Below, one piece after another: positions 58,787 through 64,000 of a stretch of DNA of 64,000 nt; within the stretch, counting starts at the first letter, position 1, and every line of letters begins with the position of its first letter. The DNA is taken from positions 496,001 to 560,000 of the forward strand of contig NZ_UUOC01000001.1 in assembly GCF_900590755.1 (NCBI RefSeq). The letters are read 5' to 3'. This DNA comes from Pseudomonas viridiflava (lineage in GTDB: Bacteria; Pseudomonadota; Gammaproteobacteria; Pseudomonadales; Pseudomonadaceae). The notes below the pieces were generated by a model that was not told the DNA's origin, made no database searches, and worked only from the letters and a program-made list of their open reading frames with translations. The translations under genes and the position numbers were made by a program.

Positions 58787-59131
58787 GATGATCTTGCACC
58801 GAACCTGTGGGTCAGATACACCGCGTTATCGTTCTTCGCGGGCAAGCCCGGCTCCAACAGAGAATCACCCAACCTGTGGGAGCGGTGCTTGCCCGCGATG
58901 CAGGCGCTGCGGTCTGTCAGTCATACCGCGTTATCGTTCTTCGCGAGCAAGCTCGGCTCCAACAGAGAATCACCCAACCTGTGGGAGCGGTGCTTGCCCG
59001 CGATGCAGGCGCTGCGGTCTGTCAGATACACCGCGTTATCGTTCTTCGCGAGCAAGCCCGGCTCCCACAGATTAAGCGCAAACCTGTTGGAGCCGGGCTT
59101 GCCCGCGAACCAGGCGCTGCGGTGTTACAGC
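58787..59131. repeat. Tandem array of TGTGGGAGCGG-type REP pairs, 105-bp period
   Basis: AGAATCACCCAACCTGTGGG recurs at 58861 and 58966, giving a 105-bp period, with partial copies before and after. Each unit has a left arm (GTGGGAGCGGTGCTTGCCCG) and right arm (TCGCGAGCAAGCTCGGCTCC or a variant), so the array is a stack of REP pairs. A long plus-strand frame here only shows that 105 is divisible by three. Confidence 0.85.
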
Positions 59132-59168
59132 TGCACGCCGATCGCTCCTTGGTAGCGTCTTCGCTCAG

Positions 59169-59744
59169 TCAACTCACAGCCCCCCGCTGCACCCGCAAAT
59201 CCCGTCGCCATTCCCGCCAGCCGTACAACGCGAGCAGTATGAAACCCGCATACAAGCCCGCCGTAAGGTGCAGGTCCTTGAACAGGTACATGCCGACGTA
59301 GACCACATCCAGCACAATCCATAACCACCAACTGGCCACATATTTACGCGCCGCCCAGACGCTGGCCACCAGGCTGAACGCCGTCAGCGAAGCATCCAGC
59401 CAAGGCACCGCAGCGTCGGTGAATGTGGCCATCAGGCTGCCGAGCAGAAGCGCGCCCAATGCACCGACGATCAAGCCGATGGCTGCCTCGCCCAGCGCCA
59501 ACTGCCCCACATGAACCTTGCCGTGATCCAGCCCGCCGGTGCTCCAGCGCCACCAGCCATAGCCCTGCAAGAAAGCAAACAGCACCTGCAACAGCATGTC
59601 CGAGTAGAGTTTGGCGTCGTAGAAAATCCACGCGTACAGCAACACCGCCACTACGCTCACCGGCCAGCACCAGCGGATGCGCCGGGCCGTCAGCCAGACG
59701 CCGATTACGTTGACGATCACAGCAATGATTTCAAGCGTGGACAT
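59169..59744 (-). CDS. pnuC: PnuC-family vitamin/pyridine-nucleoside transporter
   Basis: The 191-aa inner-membrane protein has about seven helices. The PnuC patterns W-x-x-W and WWLWIVLDVVYVGMYLFKDL are present, as is GYGWWRW. PnuC proteins move nicotinamide riboside, and close relatives (PnuT, PnuX) move thiamine or riboflavin, by facilitated diffusion trapped by a kinase. No TPP or other riboswitch is visible upstream of the operon. The ATG at 59744 has GAGGG six bases upstream. It follows the TonB receptor by 20 bases, so the receptor probably supplies the substrate across the outer membrane. Confidence 0.88.
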   Translation of the reverse strand: MSTLEIIAVIVNVIGVWLTARRIRWCWPVSVVAVLLYAWIFYDAKLYSDMLLQVLFAFLQGYGWWRWSTGGLDHGKVHVGQLALGEAAIGLIVGALGALLLGSLMATFTDAAVPWLDASLTAFSLVASVWAARKYVASWWLWIVLDVVYVGMYLFKDLHLTAGLYAGFILLALYGWREWRRDLRVQRGAVS

Positions 59745-59764
59745 GGTCAACCCTCACACAGCAA

Positions 59765-61966
59765 TCAGAAGTTCACGCTGGCGCTGAGCCTTGCGGTCAG
59801 CGGCGCGCCCTGGAACAGGTAACCATCGCCGATGTATTCCCCGGCATCACGCCAATAGCGTTTGTCGAACAGGTTATCGACGCTCAGGCGAAACACCGTT
59901 TGGTAGCCTTCCACTTTGGTGATGTAGCGGCTGCCGACATTGAAGATCGCATAATCACTGACCTTCACGCTGCCTTCACGGTTCGCCGCCTTGCTTGCGC
60001 TGTATTGCACGCCACCGAGCAATGCCAGACCGTCGATCCACGGCAGGCTGTAATCGGCATACAGGCTGGCGCGCAACTTGGGCACGTTCAACGATTGGTG
60101 TCCTTCATACTCAGGCGTACCGCTGTCGGTCACCCGCGCACGAATCGCCGCGACGCTGCCCGAAAGCTGCAAGCGCGAGGTGACCCAGCCATTGGCAGAC
60201 AACTCCAGACCGGTGTTTTTCTGCTCGCCGCTCTGCACGTAGCTGAATGTACCGTCCGCCTGGGGCTGTGAATACTGATACGCCTGGCGGGTCTGGAACA
60301 AGGCAGCAGCGAGGCTGATGCGCTGCCAGTCGTACTTGATCCCGGCTTCGATCTGTCGGGAAACCGTCGGCGGCAAAATCTCGAACGCGTTGTTGGTAAA
60401 CCAGGCTGCTTCGCCGCCCAAGGACAAGCCCTTGCTGTAACTGGTGTACAGCGACAGATTTTCCACCGGTTTGTAGATCAACGCCGCCTGGGGCAGGAAC
60501 ACATAGCGCTGGGTGTGGCGCATGGTGTCGCCGCTGCTGTCGAAAGTTTTCTCGTCGAGCCGCACCTCCCGCCCGCCCAGCACGGTCTGCCACTGCTCGT
60601 TGAAGCTGATCCGGTCGCTGGCGAACAGCCCGTACTGGCGGCTGTCCAGACGGCGATACGAAGGGCCCGACTCACCCGGATAAGGCGCAAAGTCCACCGG
60701 TTCGGCGTCGAGGTTGCTGGTGCCGACCCACTCATTGATGTCGTCACGCTTGTCGATCACCCGGCGCAGCGCACTGGTGCCGAAGGTCAGCTCATGCTTG
60801 AGCGAACCAGTGTTGAAGGTACCGGCCATCGCTGCCTGCACTTCGTCATTGCGACGTGTGTCGTCGGGGCTGCGGAAGTCGTAGACATCGTAATCACCCT
60901 CAGCGCTGAAGTGGTTGGGCACCGCCGTCGAGGCACAGCTGGTCGAGCCATAGCACCCCCAGGCGAAAGCGCTGTAATCGTCAATCACCACCTTGCTGCG
61001 CGAGGCACTGAGGCTGCCCTTCCAGGCGTCGCTGAAGCGATACTCGAACTTGCCGCTGGCATTCAGGGAGTCGATGCCCACCGGTTTGGACCAGCTCTGG
61101 TGGCCCAGCTTGGTCTTGGGCGAGGCGTGATGAGGCAGTTCGCTGCCGCCAAGCAACTGATAACCCGGCGAAGAGCGCTGCTCCTTGTTCTGATATTCCA
61201 CATCCAGTTGCAGCAACGCATCCGGGCTGATGTTCCAGTCAAACGCCAGGGAAGCGAAATCACGCTGGCCATCGGCATGCTCGACGTAGGAATTGATGTC
61301 TTCGTGAGCGACGTTGGCGCGCAGACCGAACTGCCGCTCGCTGCCGAAAAACCCACCCACATCGGCGGCCATATATCCGCTGCCCCGGTCATCGGCGGAC
61401 ACCGTCACCGAACGCACGTCTTCCGGACGCTTGGTCACATAGTTGATCAGGCCGCCTGGCTCGGCTATGCCACTCTGCAAGCCCGCCAGGCCTTTGAGGA
61501 CCTCAACCTGCTGCTTGTTTTCCAGGGCCACGTTCTGCTCGCCGGTGATGGTCCGGCCGTTGATCTTGTAGCTGCTGGCGGAGTTGAGGGTAAAACCTCG
61601 AATCGCGAAGTTTTCGTAGTAGCCCACCGGCGCGTAGCTTTCGCCCACCGACGCATCATTGCGCAGCACTTCACTGAGCAGGCGCGCTTGCTGATCCTTG
61701 ATCATCTGCTCGTTGATCACGGTAATCGACGCGGGGGTATCGATCAGCGGCGCAGGCTCAAAACCACCCACGGCCGCCTGGCTGACCTGATAACCCTGAT
61801 CCTGTTCGCCGACCACCGTGGTCGCATCCAGCTGAATACGGGTGGCATCAGCCGCCCACGCCGTGCCGCCCGCCCCGCAGGCCACAGCAATACCGAGCCG
61901 TAATACATTAGGTGCGAAACGGTTGGCAACCGACGACAACCTGGATGCCCGATAAAACATGACCAT
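59765..61966 (-). CDS. TonB-dependent receptor paired with PnuC
   Basis: The 733-aa outer-membrane receptor has a signal peptide cleaved near residue 38 (GTAWA/ADAT). Its plug has DTPASITVINEQMIKDQQAR, EVLKGLAGLQSGIAEPGGLI and NYVTKRP, and its barrel ends with TARLSASVNF. By family it would be called a siderophore receptor, but gene order with pnuC suggests a vitamin or nucleoside ligand. AGGAG lies five bases before the ATG. No Fur-like box is seen in the about 100 bases upstream; the next feature there is a REP array. Confidence 0.9.
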   Translation of the reverse strand: MVMFYRASRLSSVANRFAPNVLRLGIAVACGAGGTAWAADATRIQLDATTVVGEQDQGYQVSQAAVGGFEPAPLIDTPASITVINEQMIKDQQARLLSEVLRNDASVGESYAPVGYYENFAIRGFTLNSASSYKINGRTITGEQNVALENKQQVEVLKGLAGLQSGIAEPGGLINYVTKRPEDVRSVTVSADDRGSGYMAADVGGFFGSERQFGLRANVAHEDINSYVEHADGQRDFASLAFDWNISPDALLQLDVEYQNKEQRSSPGYQLLGGSELPHHASPKTKLGHQSWSKPVGIDSLNASGKFEYRFSDAWKGSLSASRSKVVIDDYSAFAWGCYGSTSCASTAVPNHFSAEGDYDVYDFRSPDDTRRNDEVQAAMAGTFNTGSLKHELTFGTSALRRVIDKRDDINEWVGTSNLDAEPVDFAPYPGESGPSYRRLDSRQYGLFASDRISFNEQWQTVLGGREVRLDEKTFDSSGDTMRHTQRYVFLPQAALIYKPVENLSLYTSYSKGLSLGGEAAWFTNNAFEILPPTVSRQIEAGIKYDWQRISLAAALFQTRQAYQYSQPQADGTFSYVQSGEQKNTGLELSANGWVTSRLQLSGSVAAIRARVTDSGTPEYEGHQSLNVPKLRASLYADYSLPWIDGLALLGGVQYSASKAANREGSVKVSDYAIFNVGSRYITKVEGYQTVFRLSVDNLFDKRYWRDAGEYIGDGYLFQGAPLTARLSASVNF

Positions 61967-62066
61967 TGAAGCTCCTGAATAAAGCGCGGCGATTGGGTGC
62001 CTGTTGGAGGGGCGCCATCATAGATGAAGACGTGCGGGAGACCGAACAATATAAGTGCAGTCAAGC

Positions 62067-62395
62067 CTGTAGGAGCTGCCGAAGGCTGCGAACCCCGATC
62101 TGTCTGCCCCACCGCCTTCGCAGCCCTCGTAACCTCGGTCAGCTCCTACAGGGTCGTGTTGTGGCTGAGTAAACGCATAACCTGTAGGAGCTGACGAGCA
62201 CCGCGAGGCTGCGAACCGCGATCTGTCTGCCCCACCGCCTTCGCAGCCCTCGTAACCTCGGTCAGCTCCTACAGGGTCGTGTTGTGGCTGAGTAAACGCA
62301 TAACCTGTTGGAGCTGACGAGCACCGCGAGGCTGCCAAAGCGGTCTGCCTGACACACCGCCTTCGCGGCTTCGCGGTGCTCTTGCACTCCTACAG
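62067..62395. repeat. Tandem REP array (three units)
   Basis: Left arms begin at 62067, 62182 and 62305. The segment from GATCTGTCTGCCCCACCGCC through GTTGTGGCTGAGTAAACGCA is repeated almost exactly between units one and two, and CTGACGAGCACCGCGAGGC between units two and three. The array amplified recently, because copies are nearly identical. Confidence 0.85.
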
Positions 62396-62520
62396 GGTTG
62401 GGGACATTTTTTAATTCCATAAAGATATATCAGATCAACTAAATGTGATTATTCATATATAACCAGCATTGCTAAGGTGGCCCTGACATCACAGTTCTTT
62501 TGCCATAGCGGGTCACTTCC

Positions 62521-63459
62521 ATGCCCAATTATCTGGACGCCGCGCATAAACAGCGCATCAGCCAGTTGCGTTCAACCTGGACTGCCCGTACCGACTGGCC
62601 TACCTGGTTGCTGTTGATCGGGACCTACACCGCCTGGTTCAGCCTGATTCATTTTTCAGCGCTGCTGGGGCGGGGCCTGACGCTGGTTTTGCTGGTACCG
62701 GTGATCACTTTCTGGATGTCGGTGCAGCATGAGCTATTGCATGGGCATCCGACTCGTTGGCTCTGGCTGAACAAAGTGCTGGGCTATGCGCCGCTAGCCA
62801 TCTGGTACCCCTACACCCTGTATCGGGACAGCCACCTGCTGCACCATCGGGATGAAGAGCTGACCCGCCCGCAATCCGACCCGGAAAGCCGTTACTTCAG
62901 CGAACACAGCTGGCAGCTCCACGGGACAATCCCCCGCAGCCTGCACTGGTTGAACAAGACATTGTGCGGTCGCCTGCTGGTCGGGCCGCTCATTGCCTTG
63001 ATCGGTTTAGTGACTGAAGAACTGCACCGCCTGCGCCGTGGTGAAGCCCAGGCCTGGCTGATGTGGCTGAGCCACAGTGTTTGCGTGGCCGGAGTGCTGT
63101 GGTGGGTTCAGGCCCAAGGCGGCATTGGCGTTTTCGATTACTTGCTGGCCAGTATTCTAGCGCTCGCGCTGTCCATGGTTCGTTCCTTCTACGAGCACCG
63201 CCCGGCGCTGTCACCAGAGCATCGTTCGGTCATCAACGAAGCTGGCTGGCCATGGCGCTGGCTGTTTCTGAACCTCAACCTGCACCTGATCCACCACGAC
63301 CTTCCCGGCCTGCCCTGGTATTACCTGCCCAGAGTCTACGAAGAACGCCGCGATGACTGGCTGCAGCGCAGCGGCCAATTTCTGGTGGCGGGTTACGGCG
63401 AACTGTTCCGCCGCCATGGCCTGCGCCCGATCGACAGCCCGCAGCATCCGTGGGTTTGA
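62521..63459 (+). CDS. Membrane fatty-acid desaturase
   Basis: The 312-aa integral membrane di-iron protein has the three histidine boxes: HELLHGH (about 70-76), HLLHHRDEE (about 105-113) and HLIHH (about 258-262). It has four or more hydrophobic helices between them. Such enzymes introduce a double bond or hydroxyl group in fatty acyl or related lipids; a role in beta-carotene or alkane hydroxylation is a less likely alternative. The start ATG at 62521 has a weak ribosome site. An AT-rich promoter-like region lies at 62405-62470. It is monocistronic and isolated by REP DNA on both sides. Confidence 0.9.
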   Translation: MPNYLDAAHKQRISQLRSTWTARTDWPTWLLLIGTYTAWFSLIHFSALLGRGLTLVLLVPVITFWMSVQHELLHGHPTRWLWLNKVLGYAPLAIWYPYTLYRDSHLLHHRDEELTRPQSDPESRYFSEHSWQLHGTIPRSLHWLNKTLCGRLLVGPLIALIGLVTEELHRLRRGEAQAWLMWLSHSVCVAGVLWWVQAQGGIGVFDYLLASILALALSMVRSFYEHRPALSPEHRSVINEAGWPWRWLFLNLNLHLIHHDLPGLPWYYLPRVYEERRDDWLQRSGQFLVAGYGELFRRHGLRPIDSPQHPWV

Positions 63460-63504
63460 GTGGTTGCACTACCGTTCATACTTGTCTGCCGAACCGCGTC
63501 GGCC

Positions 63505-63654
63505 ATATCGCGGGCAAGCCTCGCTCCCACAGACGACCGTGTTCTCATGTGGGACCGGCTTCAGCCGGGAAGAGGCCAGCACACCCGCCCGAAATTAAGC
63601 GCTTGAAATGCCGCCTTCCCGGCTAAAACGGAACGCCGCCCGGCCGGTCCCACA
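63505..63654. repeat. Two REP types in a row
   Basis: A half element TATCGCGGGCAAGCCTCGCT then CCCACAG (63505-63532) is followed by an inverted pair of the third type: GTGGGACCGGCTTCAGCCGG (63549) and CGGCCGGTCCCACA (63641-63654). Confidence 0.75.
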
Positions 63655-63694
63655 ATAGGGGCATTGCAGGCCAACATAGAATTTCCCACAGGTT

Positions 63695-63778
63695 CTGTAG
63701 GAGCTGCCGAAGGCTGCGAACGGCGGCCTGTCTGACACACCGCCTTCGCAGCCCTCGTAACCTCGGTCAGCTACTACA
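63695..63778. repeat. REP pair, CTGTAGGAGCTGCC type
   Basis: A complete inverted pair: CTGTAGGAGCTGCCGAAGG at the left and a right arm ending CGGTCAGCTACTACA, with one mutated base, just past the stop of the partial gene at the right edge. Confidence 0.85.
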
Positions 63779-63825
63779 AAACCGAGGTGTGCCAGAAACG
63801 CGTTAAGGCCACCAAAGTTCCGAGC

Positions 63826-64000
63826 CTAAAACCCCGCAGCCAGCCCATCCCGCCGACTATCACTGGCGGCCACGTAACCATGGTCCGGGTCATCGGAGAG
63901 GCGCCAGATGAACTGTCCTGAACCAAAGTCCATGTACGGGTCTTCCACGGATTTCAAGCGATGGCCCAGATCACGCAAGCCGTCCACAGTGGCGGCGGCC
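63826..64000 (-). CDS. Gamma-glutamyltransferase, C-terminal fragment (runs off the window)
   Basis: The frame on the minus strand is open from the right edge to TAG at 63826-63828 and gives about 57 residues. It reads DGLRDLGHRLKSVEDPYMDFG, then SGQFIWRLS and ASDSRRDGLAAGF at the end. The terminal SDxRxDGxAAG motif is typical of gamma-glutamyltransferase/cephalosporin-acylase proteins in Pseudomonas. These are autoprocessed Ntn-hydrolases that transfer or hydrolyse gamma-glutamyl groups in the periplasm. The catalytic Thr and signal peptide lie beyond the window. Confidence 0.75.
   Translation of the reverse strand, partial: AAATVDGLRDLGHRLKSVEDPYMDFGSGQFIWRLSDDPDHGYVAASDSRRDGLAAGF

Noticed and set aside
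58787..59131. CRISPR-like look of regular repeats
   Set aside because: Units are full REP pairs with near-identical spacers and no cas genes are present.
58788..59301. Plus-strand repetitive protein
   Set aside because: It translates the 105-bp REP array; the 35-residue repeats (RYRSSRASPAPTENHPTCGS) reflect repeat DNA, not a gene.
60515..61903. Plus-strand 462-aa frame
   Set aside because: Antisense shadow of the TonB receptor at 59765-61966.
61967..62066. TPP riboswitch upstream of the TonB/pnuC operon
   Set aside because: I searched the leader on the minus strand for the conserved CUGAGA and ACCUGA-type boxes and saw neither.

Overview
The window is chromosomal DNA of a fluorescent-type Pseudomonas (syringae/fluorescens lineage; species not resolvable by eye). 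The evidence is the GC-rich codon use, the many LysR regulators and TonB receptors, a bacteriophytochrome, LigD, and about two dozen Pseudomonas-type REP palindromes between genes, most of them built on CTGTAGGAGCTGCCGAAGG or TGTGGGAGCGnGCTTGCCCGCGA. I see no rRNA, tRNA, CRISPR array, phage, transposase or plasmid function. Genes are densely packed and operons often use ATGA or 8-bp stop/start overlaps.

Layout. 1-1042: a small unknown gene. 1043-6464: a leftward stressosome operon (rsbR, rsbS, rsbT, a fused switch-kinase/SpoIIE phosphatase, then two histidine kinases). 6680-8923: a LysR gene divergent from an MFS exporter. 9069-12779: a leftward operon of DoxX, an ABM-domain membrane protein, a Tat-type amidohydrolase and a YcaC hydrolase. 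13257-15622: LysR divergent from an MFS gene. 15632-21716: a polar amino acid ABC transporter feeding an enolase-superfamily epimerase and an FAD D-amino-acid dehydrogenase, with a divergent GcvA-like regulator. 21914-24088: a Fur-box TonB receptor. 24315-28587: LysR divergent from VOC and GST genes, followed by a second TonB receptor.

28588-29239 is gene-free but holds a very regular nested hairpin element. 29240-34432: bacteriophytochrome kinase, CheY-like regulator and a REC-PAS-PAS-kinase-REC hybrid. 34553-36313: a GlxA-family regulator and a small membrane protein. 36314-36737: a gene-free stretch with an orphan UUCG-loop terminator. 36738-39398: LigD. 39623-44927: a histidine kinase followed by a 1414-residue membrane c-di-GMP protein ending in a receiver domain. 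45127-46600: LysR divergent from a Rid-family gene. 46757-49126: glycerate kinase and an MFS gene.

49278-53251: an operon of a sialidase-like protein, a small membrane protein and an LTA-synthase-type phosphotransferase. 53623-58778: a complete peptide/nickel-type ABC importer. 59169-61966: a TonB receptor followed by PnuC. 62521-63459: a fatty-acid desaturase. 63826 to the right edge: the C-terminus of a gamma-glutamyltransferase.

The main theme is signal transduction: six histidine kinases, a stressosome, a CheY-like regulator, a large c-di-GMP enzyme and seven one-component regulators (six LysR, one GlxA/AraC type). Scavenging is the second theme, with three TonB receptors and two ABC importers. 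The best candidates for under-described biology are the stressosome wired to histidine kinases, the sialidase/LtaS operon, the TonB-PnuC pair, and two structured gene-free regions.
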